From contig CAYQDM010000007.1 of assembly GCA_964416305.1 (NCBI GenBank), forward strand, positions 1 to 64,000: a DNA stretch of 64,000 nt. The letters run 5' to 3'. Position numbers and translations under genes: made by a program. The notes under the pieces were generated by a model. It searched no databases and had not been told where the DNA came from. It saw only the letters and a list, made by a program, of their open reading frames with translations. Positions 42,202 to 51,211 of this stretch are shown here, one piece after another; within the stretch, counting starts at the first letter, position 1, and each line of letters opens with the position of its first letter. This DNA comes from Acidaminobacter sp964416305. GTDB taxonomy: Bacteria; Bacillota; Clostridia; Peptostreptococcales; Acidaminobacteraceae.

Positions 42202-42792
42202 ATGCTGGACACCTACGGACGAAAAACAATAGATCCGCCTGTAAGGCTCCTTGCAGGGATTTTTCACCGCGCGGGTCTGACCCCCAATGCCGTGACTCTG
42301 GCAGCTTTTGTTGTGGGATGCGGCTCAGCCGGACTCTTGGCCATGGGTCATCCATGGTGGGGGGTGCTCGCGCTGTGGGTGTCTGGGCTTTTGGATGTCG
42401 CGGATGGTGAACTGGCCAGACTGACAAAATCCCAGAGTCCCTCCGGGGCACTTCTGGACCTAATTTTGGACCGCATGGTGGAAGCTTTGGTACTGCTTGG
42501 CATGGTGATTCATGCGCCCGAGCTTGCCATTGTGGTCATCTTATTCCTGATCAGCGTCATCTTCAACTTTTCGACATTTTTGGCCGCCGGCGCGTTAATG
42601 ACGAATGCCGGCAAAAAGAGCATGCATTACGATCCGGGATTGATTGAGCGAACGGAGACCTTTGTCTTTTTCACCGCGGCCATCCTGCTTCCGGACTATA
42701 GCTTATGGATTCTGGGCGCTTTGACGAGCTTGATTGTTCTGACTGGAATACGAAGATTCTATCAGGTGCTTGACGCGCTGAGACAGCCTTAG
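42202..42792 (+). CDS. CDP-alcohol phosphatidyltransferase, YnjF-like
   Basis: A 196-residue membrane enzyme of the CDP-alcohol phosphatidyltransferase family, which joins a CDP-linked lipid or alcohol to a second alcohol. The catalytic signature is complete: Asp68-Gly69, Ala72-Arg73, Gly82, Asp86, Asp90. About five or six membrane helices follow the usual pattern. The acceptor is unknown. ATG 42202 is 12 bases after the CCG gene with an AGGAGGAT ribosome site. E. coli YnjF is the same family and also neighbours ynjBCDE. Confidence 0.88.
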   Translation: MLDTYGRKTIDPPVRLLAGIFHRAGLTPNAVTLAAFVVGCGSAGLLAMGHPWWGVLALWVSGLLDVADGELARLTKSQSPSGALLDLILDRMVEALVLLGMVIHAPELAIVVILFLISVIFNFSTFLAAGALMTNAGKKSMHYDPGLIERTETFVFFTAAILLPDYSLWILGALTSLIVLTGIRRFYQVLDALRQP

Positions 42793-42853
42793 GTTGTTGA
42801 GGCTGCTCGGCCCTTATGGTGTAATAAAATAATTGAAGGTAAGGAGAACTACT

Positions 42854-44161
42854 ATGCGCTTATGGAACAGAAATATCATGGAAATTAGAAACCCAAGTAA
42901 AAGGTTTCTGAGCCTAATACTCGCCGGCGTCCTTGCTGCTGGCGCCCTGGTGGGCTGCGGACAAACCACGCCGGCTGCAGAAGAGGCGGATCAGACTGCC
43001 GCAAACTTCACCAGCTGGTCGGAGGTTGAAGCGGCCGGTCGGGACAAAACCGTCACCATTTTGATGTGGGGCGGCAATGAGCTCGTGAATACTTACATGG
43101 ATACAACTGTCTCAAGCTTTCTTAAAGAGACTTATAATATTACTCTGAACCGAGTCCCTATGAATCCTCCGGAATATCTGAGTCTGCTGCTCAATGAAAA
43201 AACCGCCGGTGTGGCAGAGGGCTCCGCGGATCTTCTCTGGATCAACGCGGAAAACTTCAGGACTGCCAAGGAGGGCGGCCTGCTCTGGGGACCTTATGAT
43301 CAACTCCTCGAGAACCAGGCGAAGTATTATGAGACGGCAGCCGGCGACCTGAACTCAGACTCCGGGATCCCTATAGAAGGCATGGAAGCCATCTGGGGCA
43401 GAGCGCAGCTCGTCTTGACCACAGACGCGGCCAGGGTTGAGGCGCCGCCAAAATCCTATAAGGCACTGCTGGAATGGGCTAAGGTGAATCCGGGGCGCTT
43501 TACCTATCCTAAACCTATGGAAGATTTCGCAGGCAGCGCCTTCGTCAGAAGCGCCCTGTATGAATTGACCGGGGAAAGTGACTGGAGCGCTGACCTGTCG
43601 GAAGAGGCCTTTAAAGAGAAAGCGCAACCGGTGTTTGACTACTTCAATGAACTAAAACCGTATCTGTGGCGTGAGGGGACAGTCTACCCATCCAGTCAGG
43701 CCCAGCTGGATGAGCTCTTTAAGAACAATGAAGTCGACTTCACTATTGGCTTTGAGCTGGGCAAGACAGCGGGTCAAGTGGCAGCCGGTGCGTATCCGGA
43801 AACGGCGGAGGCTTATGTGTTTGATACTGGAACCATCGGCAACGCGCACTACCTGGCAGTGCCTTTCAACGCCCCTCAGAAGGCCGCGGCGCTGCTGACC
43901 ATCAACGCGCTGCAGAGTCCGCAACTCCAGCTTGAAAAGTTCAAGCCAGAGGTGTGGGGGGACATGCCTGCCTTTGATGCAGCGGTGCTCACAGAAGAAG
44001 AAAAAGAAGCGCTGAAGGCCATTGAGGCCGAGGTGTTCCCAATGCCTCTAGAGGCGCTGGCGGAGCGGCGTTTGCCGGAGCTGAAGGCCGTTTACATTGA
44101 CTGGATTGAAATGCTCTGGTCGGAAATGGCTGGCGCGAGCAACCGTGCCGGAGCCAAATAG
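42854..44161 (+). CDS. ABC transporter solute-binding lipoprotein, YnjB-like
   Basis: A 435-residue lipoprotein with lipobox LVGC (Cys35) after a basic leader. The mature part is a class of solute-binding protein like E. coli YnjB: ILMWGGNELVNTYMD, ADLLWINAENFRTAKEGGLLWGPY, GMEAIWGRAQLVL and a C-terminal LKAVYIDWIEMLW. The ligand is not known for the family. ATG 42854 follows AAGGAG; MEIRNP seven codons on is possible. The stop overlaps the permease GTG by one base. The 9-mer at 43832 encodes Thr-Ile-Gly. Confidence 0.88.
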   Translation: MRLWNRNIMEIRNPSKRFLSLILAGVLAAGALVGCGQTTPAAEEADQTAANFTSWSEVEAAGRDKTVTILMWGGNELVNTYMDTTVSSFLKETYNITLNRVPMNPPEYLSLLLNEKTAGVAEGSADLLWINAENFRTAKEGGLLWGPYDQLLENQAKYYETAAGDLNSDSGIPIEGMEAIWGRAQLVLTTDAARVEAPPKSYKALLEWAKVNPGRFTYPKPMEDFAGSAFVRSALYELTGESDWSADLSEEAFKEKAQPVFDYFNELKPYLWREGTVYPSSQAQLDELFKNNEVDFTIGFELGKTAGQVAAGAYPETAEAYVFDTGTIGNAHYLAVPFNAPQKAAALLTINALQSPQLQLEKFKPEVWGDMPAFDAAVLTEEEKEALKAIEAEVFPMPLEALAERRLPELKAVYIDWIEMLWSEMAGASNRAGAK

Positions 44162-45900
44162 TGGAAGGGCGCCGGGCAACGTGGCTCTTCTGGGCACAGC
44201 TGATCCCGGCCATGATTCCCATTGCGCTGTGTCTGGTTTTTGGACTGGCTGAGGTTCTGAAGCTCGCTCTGGGCTATGTGCCAAATCTCGACATGAGGGC
44301 AGTGACGCTGGATTATTTCATCGCTTTGTGGCAGCGCCCGGATTTCTGGAGGGATGTGGTCTACACTGCCGGAATCAGCGCCTCGTCCGCATTTTTGATT
44401 GTCCTTATAGGCGCGTTCATAGCCTGGGCGCTCTCGGGAAGTCGTCGTCTGGCCTTAAAAATACTAATCAGCCTTTGCCTCGCAGTGACTGTGATTTTGC
44501 CTTACGGCGTCGTGGCACTGGCGACTCAGTCGCTGCTGGGGCAATCCGGATTTCTGGCCAGAGTGGCCGCCCAGTGGCACTGGATTGAAACGCCCTCTGA
44601 GTTTCCGGTCTTTCTTTACACACCCTTTGGTCTCGGACTTTGGTTTCCATATTTATGGAAAGGCAGCGCTTTTGCGGCGCTGATCCTGAAGCCTTACTAC
44701 GACAAAATCCGCAATACCTTTGAGCTCGAGGCCAGAACCCTTGGCGCCGGTGGCCTGACGCTGTGGCACAGCCTGTATCTGCCTTCTTCGGCCGGTCTCC
44801 TTGCGCTGGCAGGCGGTGTTATGTTCGCCTTCATCTTTGGCAGTTTTGAAGTGCCGGTCTGGCTTGGGGCTTTGACGCCTGAGCTGCTGCCTGCCAGGTA
44901 CTACGCGCTGCTCCTTCACCCGGACCTTCACAGACTGCCGGAGCGCATGGCGCTGGTGATCACCCTGGCGTTTCTGTGCCTGGTTTTGACGTTAATCTTT
45001 GTCGCGCTGCTGCACCAGGTCTTTAAACGCGGGCTGGGCTATAAGCACTGGCTGGCACCGCTGACCCGAAAACTTGGCGTAACCCCTCGGTCCGGGGAGC
45101 GGTTAAGGCTGCTGACCGCCTGGCTTTACGCCTTAGTGATATTGCTGCCTGTGGTCTGGTTCCTCCTCTACGGCCTATCGCCCTCACTGAGATTCCCACA
45201 AGTAGTGCCGGATTTTTCAGGCGCTGTGACGCGCTCTTGGAGCGTCGTGTCTGACCCCGTGCTTCAGAGGGCTTTAAAGCAGAGTCTGATGATCTCGGGT
45301 CTCACTGGGGTGATGGCGTGCCTCGCGGGGTTTAGTGCTGGGAGAGCCCTCTCGAAGAAGCAGGCTGTGAAGGGTCGATCCGCTGCCATGGTGATCCTGG
45401 CTTTGCCGCTGCTGTTTCCCGGTGTCGTTCTGATCACGGGGGCACAGATGGCCAGCATTCGGCTGGGCTACTACGGTTCCTGGCTCTCCGTGGTGATCTG
45501 CCATATTGCCATAGTCGTCCCCTACGCTGTGGGGCTTCAGTTCCAGTATCAAAGCCAGTCGGGTCATGCCCGGGAAGAGGCGGCGAGAACGCTGGGCGGA
45601 CGGCCCCTGGACTATCTTGTCAGAGTGTTGCTGCCCTCTACGCTGCCGCCGCTCGTCCTCAGCTTTTCCCTGGCTTTTTTAATGTCACTCACTGAAACCT
45701 TCTCCACTCAGATGACCAGCGGCGGTCGAATCACCACGCTGGGTGCCCTGCTGATCCCCGCGCTGGAATACGGTGATCTGTTCAGGGGGAGCTTGTATAC
45801 CCTAATTTTTATTTTGATCAACGGCAGCCTTTTTCTGACGGCCCATACCGTTTCGAAATCCTGGATCAACCGATCTGACTACAGAAAGGAAAATCGCTAA
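44161..45900 (+). CDS. ABC transporter permease, fused double domain, YnjC-like
   Basis: A 579-residue permease with two homologous binding-protein-dependent transport domains in one chain, about 12 membrane helices. EAA loops are at EARTLGAGGLTLWHSLYLP (about residue 190-210) and REEAARTLGGRPLDYLVRVLLP (about 470-490). The layout equals E. coli YnjC and ThiP/FutB-type permeases. The GTG start overlaps the binding-protein stop, and the ATPase gene begins one base after the stop. Confidence 0.9.
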   Translation: MEGRRATWLFWAQLIPAMIPIALCLVFGLAEVLKLALGYVPNLDMRAVTLDYFIALWQRPDFWRDVVYTAGISASSAFLIVLIGAFIAWALSGSRRLALKILISLCLAVTVILPYGVVALATQSLLGQSGFLARVAAQWHWIETPSEFPVFLYTPFGLGLWFPYLWKGSAFAALILKPYYDKIRNTFELEARTLGAGGLTLWHSLYLPSSAGLLALAGGVMFAFIFGSFEVPVWLGALTPELLPARYYALLLHPDLHRLPERMALVITLAFLCLVLTLIFVALLHQVFKRGLGYKHWLAPLTRKLGVTPRSGERLRLLTAWLYALVILLPVVWFLLYGLSPSLRFPQVVPDFSGAVTRSWSVVSDPVLQRALKQSLMISGLTGVMACLAGFSAGRALSKKQAVKGRSAAMVILALPLLFPGVVLITGAQMASIRLGYYGSWLSVVICHIAIVVPYAVGLQFQYQSQSGHAREEAARTLGGRPLDYLVRVLLPSTLPPLVLSFSLAFLMSLTETFSTQMTSGGRITTLGALLIPALEYGDLFRGSLYTLIFILINGSLFLTAHTVSKSWINRSDYRKENR

Positions 45901-45901
45901 G

Positions 45902-46909
45902 ATGCTGCGACTGAAGGCGCTTTCAAAAACCTATGAGCATAGAAAGGTCCTGGAGGACATAACCTTTGAGTGCACCTGTCCTGAGCTGATCGCGGTTTTA
46001 GGGCCTTCCGGCTCGGGTAAGTCCACGCTCCTGAAGCTGATTTCCGGGCTGGTTCGGCCGGACGGCGGAGGTGTTGAGCTGAATGGTCGGGACATGACCG
46101 GTCTCCCTCCCGAGCAGCGGGGCATTGTCTACATTTCTCAGGAACCATCCTTGTTCACCCATATGACCGTTCTCGACAACTTGTGCTTTGGCGCAGACAT
46201 TCGCGGGATTCCCCGAAAAGCGATCATGGCAGATCTTCAGCGCCTGATCCGCCTGCTGGAACTGGAAGGCCTTGAAAACAGGTATCCTGGCGCCTTGTCC
46301 GGCGGTCAAAGGCAACGGGTCGCCATAGGTCGGGGGCTCTCGGTCAAGCCTTCGGTGCTGCTTTTGGACGAGCCGTTCTCAAGCCTGGACCTGACGCTGC
46401 GCACCAGCATGGGACAGCTGATCCGCAGCATTCGCGACAACTTTGAGGTCACTATTATTATGGTGACCCATGATCCGAGTGAGGCCATGGCTTTTTCGGA
46501 CCGGATTATGCTCCTGAGTGAAGGGCGGCAGCTGCAATGCGGGACGCCTGAAGACTTGTACCGGCATCCGGTGAATCTTCAGGCCGGGCAGATGCTGGGC
46601 AGACTCCTTCCGCTGCCGGAAGCGTTGTCAAATCTGAGCCGACATGGGGAATTGCCCATTATTGAGCTTCGTGAAGCACGCTCTGAGGGCGTACACGTTC
46701 TCAGGCGCTGCTACAGGCCGGAATCGGTCGTTTTGATTCGGGCAGAGGAGAACGCCGAGGGGGCTTATAGAGTCGGCCGGGTGTGCCGGGACGGGCTGGA
46801 GTGTCGTTATAAGCTGTTCTGTGAGGATTCTGCCGATGGTTTCGAAATCATCACTTCACAGAGAAATCAAGTCTCTGTGAATGACTGGGTTCGGTTGGCG
46901 TGGGTGTGA
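45902..46909 (+). CDS. ABC transporter ATPase, YnjD-like
   Basis: A 335-residue ATPase. Walker A is GPSGSGKSTLLKL (about 38-50), signature LSGGQRQRVAIGRG (about 131-144), Walker B VLLLDEPFSSLD, and the switch His is in VTHDPSEAMAFS. Residues after about 230 form a regulatory OB-like tail, as in putative spermidine/thiamine-type importers. Overlaps or nearly touches the permease gene. The 9-mer at 46832 is in the weakly conserved tail. Confidence 0.92.
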   Translation: MLRLKALSKTYEHRKVLEDITFECTCPELIAVLGPSGSGKSTLLKLISGLVRPDGGGVELNGRDMTGLPPEQRGIVYISQEPSLFTHMTVLDNLCFGADIRGIPRKAIMADLQRLIRLLELEGLENRYPGALSGGQRQRVAIGRGLSVKPSVLLLDEPFSSLDLTLRTSMGQLIRSIRDNFEVTIIMVTHDPSEAMAFSDRIMLLSEGRQLQCGTPEDLYRHPVNLQAGQMLGRLLPLPEALSNLSRHGELPIIELREARSEGVHVLRRCYRPESVVLIRAEENAEGAYRVGRVCRDGLECRYKLFCEDSADGFEIITSQRNQVSVNDWVRLAWV

Positions 46910-47021
46910 CAGAAAAAATGGATAAGGAGGGTGGTCTGCAAGCCGCTGATGATCAATGTTCAAGGTGCTATAGCTATGAAGCGCCTTAGCCTTGAAAGAG
47001 TGAAAGTTTTCTTTCATCTTC

Positions 47022-47050
47022 TTGACAAGGCCAAAATGATGTTTTATGCT
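47022..47050 (+). promoter_or_regulatory. Promoter of the cobalamin operon
   Basis: TTGACA (47022-47027) and TATGCT (47045-47050) are separated by 17 bp. The start of transcription would fall just before the riboswitch. The 46910-47021 stretch upstream holds only a small tgaaag-tttt-ctttca hairpin. Confidence 0.75.
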
Positions 47051-47067
47051 TGACTCAATTGAATGAA

Positions 47068-47250
47068 TCCAGTAAAGGTTTGCCAGGAGAAATCCTGGCG
47101 ATTAAAAGGGAAGTCGGGTGAAAATCCCGCGCAGTCCCCGTTGCTGTAAGGTGGAGTACACTTGCTTAATGTCACTGATGGCTAGTCCGTTGGGAAGACG
47201 CAAGGTTGTATGATGAAGCTGAGCCAGAAGACCTGCCTTTATTGTAGTTA
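47068..47250 (+). ncRNA. Cobalamin riboswitch
   Basis: The B12-sensing leader. Visible are the conserved entry aaggtttgcc, the core GGGAAGTCGGGTGAAAATCC with gcgcagtccccgttgctgtaa, and the 3' B12 box gagccagaagacctgcc. It controls the cobalt import and corrin genes below: cobalamin binding should favour the terminator that follows. Confidence 0.95.
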
Positions 47251-47317
47251 GCATTTTTCTGCGTGGAGACGGAAAAGGTTATGATGAGGCATGCTATGTC
47301 TCTATGATCGCGATATG

Positions 47318-47351
47318 ACTCTGACGCTTTAATGCGCCAGAGTTTTTTTTA
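47318..47351 (+). terminator. Riboswitch-controlled terminator
   Basis: Ten-base-pair stem actctgacgc/gcgccagagt (one mismatch), loop tttaat, then eight T, located between the riboswitch and cbiM. Confidence 0.9.
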
Positions 47352-47384
47352 TGCCTTCGCGCCCAAATTCATGGAGGTGTCACA

Positions 47385-48125
47385 TTGTATACAAAAACAG
47401 CCAAGATTGCAATTACGTTGTCCGCAGCAGCCGCTTTGGTACTTTTGGCCGCAGCGCCTGCCGGAGCCATGCACATTATGGAAGGCTTCCTTCCGCCACT
47501 TTGGGCCTTGGGATGGGGACTGATCAGTCTGCCTTTTCTGGTGGCAGGGTACTTTTCGATTAAAAGGCAGGTTGAGGTCTCACACAAGTATCTTGTGCTG
47601 ATCGCCATGTGTGGCGCCTTTGCCTTTGTGATGTCCTCTCTGAAAATTCCTTCCTTGACGGGAAGCAGCTCTCATCCTACAGGCGTCGGTTTAGGCGCAA
47701 TTCTCTTTGGGCCTTCAGCCATGGCCATTATTGGTATTATAGTTCTTCTGTTTCAAGCCTTTTTTCTGGCCCACGGCGGACTGACGACGCTGGGCGCCAA
47801 TGTGTTTTCCATGGGTATTGCAGGGCCTATGGTCTCATTTTTAGTCTATCAGCTCATGAAGCAATTAAAGGTGAAAAGCAGCACAGCGGTGTTTCTGTCG
47901 GTGTTTTCAGGCAACATGATGACTTACATAGTAACAGCGACCCAGCTTGCCTTGGCTCATCCCACAAATGGTGACGTCATGACGTCCCTGATCAAATTTC
48001 TTGGCATTTTTGCGCTGACGCAGATTCCACTGGCCATCAGTGAAGGCATAGTCTCTGTAGTCGTTTTCAGCGTCCTTGAAAAATATAACAGTGAGGCGCT
48101 TAAAGCCCTTAAAGTGATCGCTTAA
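47385..48125 (+). CDS. cbiM: Cobalt ECF transporter substrate-binding subunit
   Basis: CbiM binds cobalt at its N-terminus and passes it through the ECF importer. The 246-residue protein has a signal segment (to about 28) cleaved before MHIMEGFLPP, whose His chelates the metal together with the new N-terminus. The following helices contain KIPSLTGSSSHPTGVGLG and AHGGLTTLGANVFSMGIAGP. TTG start at 47385 follows GGAGGTG. First gene of the riboswitch-controlled operon. Confidence 0.96.
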   Translation: MYTKTAKIAITLSAAAALVLLAAAPAGAMHIMEGFLPPLWALGWGLISLPFLVAGYFSIKRQVEVSHKYLVLIAMCGAFAFVMSSLKIPSLTGSSSHPTGVGLGAILFGPSAMAIIGIIVLLFQAFFLAHGGLTTLGANVFSMGIAGPMVSFLVYQLMKQLKVKSSTAVFLSVFSGNMMTYIVTATQLALAHPTNGDVMTSLIKFLGIFALTQIPLAISEGIVSVVVFSVLEKYNSEALKALKVIA

Positions 48126-48146
48126 TAGCAAAAGGAGCACTGCAAC

Positions 48147-48443
48147 ATGTTGAAAAAAAACCTGATTTTAATTGCATTGACCCTCATTCTTGCGTTTGTA
48201 CCCCTTATTGTACTAAAGAATGCCAAATTCGAAGGGGCGGATGGTTTGGCGGAAGAGGCAGTTTTGGCAATTGATCCGGAGTATGTACCTTGGTTCGAGC
48301 CTATGATTGAACTTCCCAGCGGCGAAGTGGAATCTTTGTTGTTCAGCCTGCAGGCCGCTATTGGCGCAGGAGTCGCAGGGTTTATCCTGGGGAGGATGAC
48401 TGCCGGTAAGAAAGAGGTGGACAGCAGTGCTCGTAAGGGATGA
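48147..48443 (+). CDS. cbiN: Cobalt transport protein CbiN
   Basis: A 98-residue two-helix protein with the CbiN pattern: N-terminal helix LILIALTLILAFVPLIVL, an exposed loop with EGADGLAEE and DPEYVPWFEP, and C-terminal helix AAIGAGVAGFILG. It assists CbiM in cobalt loading. Twenty-one bases after cbiM; the end overlaps cbiQ by 17 bases. Confidence 0.93.
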   Translation: MLKKNLILIALTLILAFVPLIVLKNAKFEGADGLAEEAVLAIDPEYVPWFEPMIELPSGEVESLLFSLQAAIGAGVAGFILGRMTAGKKEVDSSARKG

Positions 48444-49209
48444 AACGGCGCTCAGCTCCCGGATTGCTGGAGTAAATCCTAAGTCAAAGATGTTGTTTGG
48501 CTTATGCGCTACCGTAACTCCGCTGCTGGCGGATCATACTGTTTTTAGTTTCTTGATGATCTTGAGCCTTGGTGCTCTAACGCTTTATTGCACGAGACTG
48601 CGTGTCGGCGCCTACCTCAAATTGTTGGCACTGCCTCTTGGATTTCTTGCTATGGCGGTCCTTCCGCTGATGCTGCAGTCTCATGCTGAAGAGACTGCGA
48701 TTATCATTGGCTGGTCAATTTTCGGCAGGATTATTGGCATAACGACCGGAGCTTTTGCCGATGGTCTCAATACAGCTCTGCGAAGCCTCGCGGCTGTCAG
48801 CGGCATGTACTTCATCCTGTTGACAACCCCCATGTCTGATCTTCTGTGGGCATTGAAAGATATAAAGATGCCGACTTTGCTGATCTCCCTGATGTCTTTG
48901 ATGCATCGCTATATTTTTGTCTTCTGGTCAGAGCTTAGAACCATGAAAACTGCTCAGAACTCTCGATTAGGTTATGTTACCTTTGAGCGCTCCGTTCATT
49001 CTGCAGGACAGCTGATCGCGAGCCTTTTTCTGCGGGTTTACATTAAATGCGACAGGGTTTATGACGCGCTGGAATCCCGTGGTTATACTGGTGATTTTCA
49101 GCAGCTTGAGAAACAGTACGAGTCTGGCAGCGCACTTGTTTGGGGTGCTGGGGCGATGACTCTGCTGTCAAGTGTGATGTTATGGCTTGAAAGGAGTGGA
49201 CTCGTTTGA
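48427..49209 (+). CDS. cbiQ: Cobalt ECF transporter T component
   Basis: A 260-residue membrane coupling protein. It begins DETALSSRIAGVNPKSKMLFG, has about five helices, and carries the cytoplasmic signature around PMSDLLWALKDIKMP and ALESRGY that contacts the ATPase. GTG 48427 has GAGGTGG close upstream. The stop overlaps cbiO. The 9-mer at 48757 encodes Ala-Asp-Gly in a loop. Confidence 0.93.
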   Translation: MLVRDETALSSRIAGVNPKSKMLFGLCATVTPLLADHTVFSFLMILSLGALTLYCTRLRVGAYLKLLALPLGFLAMAVLPLMLQSHAEETAIIIGWSIFGRIIGITTGAFADGLNTALRSLAAVSGMYFILLTTPMSDLLWALKDIKMPTLLISLMSLMHRYIFVFWSELRTMKTAQNSRLGYVTFERSVHSAGQLIASLFLRVYIKCDRVYDALESRGYTGDFQQLEKQYESGSALVWGAGAMTLLSSVMLWLERSGLV

Positions 49210-50051
49210 GTGTAATTCTGGAAACTCGAAATCTAACCTATACTTATGACCATCGGCAAAAAGCACTGGACTCGGTTAATTTGGAGATAGAGGAGGGTCA
49301 GACCACCGCGATTTTGGGAGGGAACGGCTCTGGAAAATCTACATTATTCTTGAACCTCAATGGGGTGTTGAGGCCGAGTGCGGGTGAAGTGCTTTACAGA
49401 GGCCAGGCGATCTCCTATGGGGGCAGCGCTATGATGGCGCACCGAAAGCGGGTCGGTATAGTTTTTCAAAATCCGGACGATCAACTCTTTTCAACAGATG
49501 TTCGCAGCGATATTGCTTTTGGCTTGTTGAATTTAGGTTTATCCCAGGCTGAAGCAGCGCAGCGTGTGGAAGCCGTCATGACTCAGGTGGGCGTCTCCCA
49601 GTACGCTGACGCGCCGACCCACGCCCTCAGCTTTGGACAAAAAAAGCGGGTGGCGATCGCGGGTGTACTGGCCATGGAGCCGGAGGTCATCATCTTGGAT
49701 GAGCCAACGGCGGGGCTGGATCCAAAAGGGGTCAGCGATATCTTGTCGCTGCTTTTACATCTAAGGAAACAACAGCGTTTGACTGTTATCTTGTCCACCC
49801 ACGAGATTGATCTGGTGCCCCTTTACTGTGACAAGGTCTTCGTGATGGACCAAGGCAGGGTCGTGATGCGGGGGACGAGCAGCGAGATTTTTAAAGCGCC
49901 GGGTCAACTTAGAACTCATAATTTGAGGTTGCCCAGGATCGCGCACCTCATGGAAATTTTGAGAGACAAGGACGGTTTGGAACTGGAGGCGGGTGCGGCG
50001 ACCATCGGCCAAGCCCGTAAAAGCTTTTTGAAGTGGGTGAGGCGCGGATGA
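49206..50051 (+). CDS. cbiO: Cobalt ECF transporter ATPase
   Basis: A 281-residue ABC ATPase. Walker A GGNGSGKSTLFLNL, Q-loop GIVFQNPDDQLFS, signature ALSFGQKKRVAIAG, Walker B VIILDEPTAGLDP and switch STHEIDL are complete. TTG 49206 with AAGGAG upstream, overlapping cbiQ by four bases; the stop overlaps cbiD. Two 9-mers lie within (49249 encoding Asp-His-Arg-Gln, 50001 Thr-Ile-Gly near the C-terminus). Confidence 0.95.
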   Translation: MSVILETRNLTYTYDHRQKALDSVNLEIEEGQTTAILGGNGSGKSTLFLNLNGVLRPSAGEVLYRGQAISYGGSAMMAHRKRVGIVFQNPDDQLFSTDVRSDIAFGLLNLGLSQAEAAQRVEAVMTQVGVSQYADAPTHALSFGQKKRVAIAGVLAMEPEVIILDEPTAGLDPKGVSDILSLLLHLRKQQRLTVILSTHEIDLVPLYCDKVFVMDQGRVVMRGTSSEIFKAPGQLRTHNLRLPRIAHLMEILRDKDGLELEAGAATIGQARKSFLKWVRRG

Positions 50052-51211
50052 CAAGTGATTTTGGTGTTGTGGTGAAGCATGGCAAGGCCCTTCGATATGG
50101 GTATACCACGGGGACCTGTGCCACGGCGGCTGCGGCGGCTGCGGCGGAAATGCTGCTAAGCGGGAAGCGCGTGGACAAGGTGCGTGTCACGTTGCCCGCC
50201 GGTGGAGAGATTGAGCTGGAGACGGCGCATCCTGAAATGATGCCTGATTTTGCTCGCTGCGGCATCATCAAAGACGCCGGCGATGATCCGGATGTCACTC
50301 ACGGCATAGAAATTATGGCAGAGGTTCGGTTTCAACCCGAGAGCGCCACAGGGATTACTGTTAGCGGGGGTCCAGGCGTAGGCGTGGTGACAGCCAGAGG
50401 TCTGCCTTGTGAGGTCGGGGGGCCTGCGATTAATCCTGTACCAATGAAAATGATTTGTCAGCATGTAGGGGCTGTGGCGACTCGGTATGGTATTGAAGAT
50501 GATCGTGGACTCAGTGTTCAAATTTCGGCTGTGAATGGTGAGGAAATCGCTAAAAAGACTTTCAATGCTCGTCTGGGCATTCACGGCGGCATTTCTATCC
50601 TTGGGACCACAGGCATTGTGGAGCCAATGAGCGAACAGGCACTGATCGACACCATTAAGGTGCTGATTGACAAGGCGTCTCAGCAGCATCCCGAGGTCGC
50701 GTTGATTTCGCCTGGCAATTATGGCCGGGACTACTGCAGGGAGGTCTTGAAGCTCGACCTGGAAACCGGCGTGAAGTGCTCGAATTACATTGGTGAAACA
50801 TTGGATTATCTTGTTTATAAAGGCTTTAAAGAGATTTTATTGGTGGGGCATGTAGGGAAGCTCGTGAAGCTGGCAGCGGGGATTATGCAGACGCATTCTT
50901 CTATGGCGGACGGCCGGATGGAAATCCTGGGTGTGCATAGCGCCATGGCAGGGGCGCCGTCGGCTCTGGTAGGCAAGATCATGGCCTGCGGTACAACAGA
51001 TGAGGCAGTCGAAGTCCTTGATGAGGCTGAGCTGACTAAAGCTGTATTCGACTCAATCATGGAGAGGATCTGTTTTCAATTGAATTATCGGACCCGTGGG
51101 GCCATGAAGGTAGAGGTTATCCTGTTTTCAACCCAGGATGCAGTGATTGGAGAGACGGACGGCGCCCAGGCGCTGGCGCGAAGACTAAGAGAAATGAGGT
51201 ATGTCGAATGA
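50048..51211 (+). CDS. cbiD: Cobalt-precorrin-5B C1-methyltransferase
   Basis: CbiD methylates C1 of cobalt-precorrin-5B in the anaerobic route. The 387-residue protein begins with GYTTGTCATAAA and contains LPAGGEIELE, GPGVGVVTARGLPCEVGGPAINPVP and GTTGIVEPMSEQAL, typical of the family. ATG 50048 overlaps the cbiO stop (ATGA); GTG 50033 is in frame but less likely. The stop overlaps cbiL. Confidence 0.95.
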   Translation: MTSDFGVVVKHGKALRYGYTTGTCATAAAAAAAEMLLSGKRVDKVRVTLPAGGEIELETAHPEMMPDFARCGIIKDAGDDPDVTHGIEIMAEVRFQPESATGITVSGGPGVGVVTARGLPCEVGGPAINPVPMKMICQHVGAVATRYGIEDDRGLSVQISAVNGEEIAKKTFNARLGIHGGISILGTTGIVEPMSEQALIDTIKVLIDKASQQHPEVALISPGNYGRDYCREVLKLDLETGVKCSNYIGETLDYLVYKGFKEILLVGHVGKLVKLAAGIMQTHSSMADGRMEILGVHSAMAGAPSALVGKIMACGTTDEAVEVLDEAELTKAVFDSIMERICFQLNYRTRGAMKVEVILFSTQDAVIGETDGAQALARRLREMRYVE

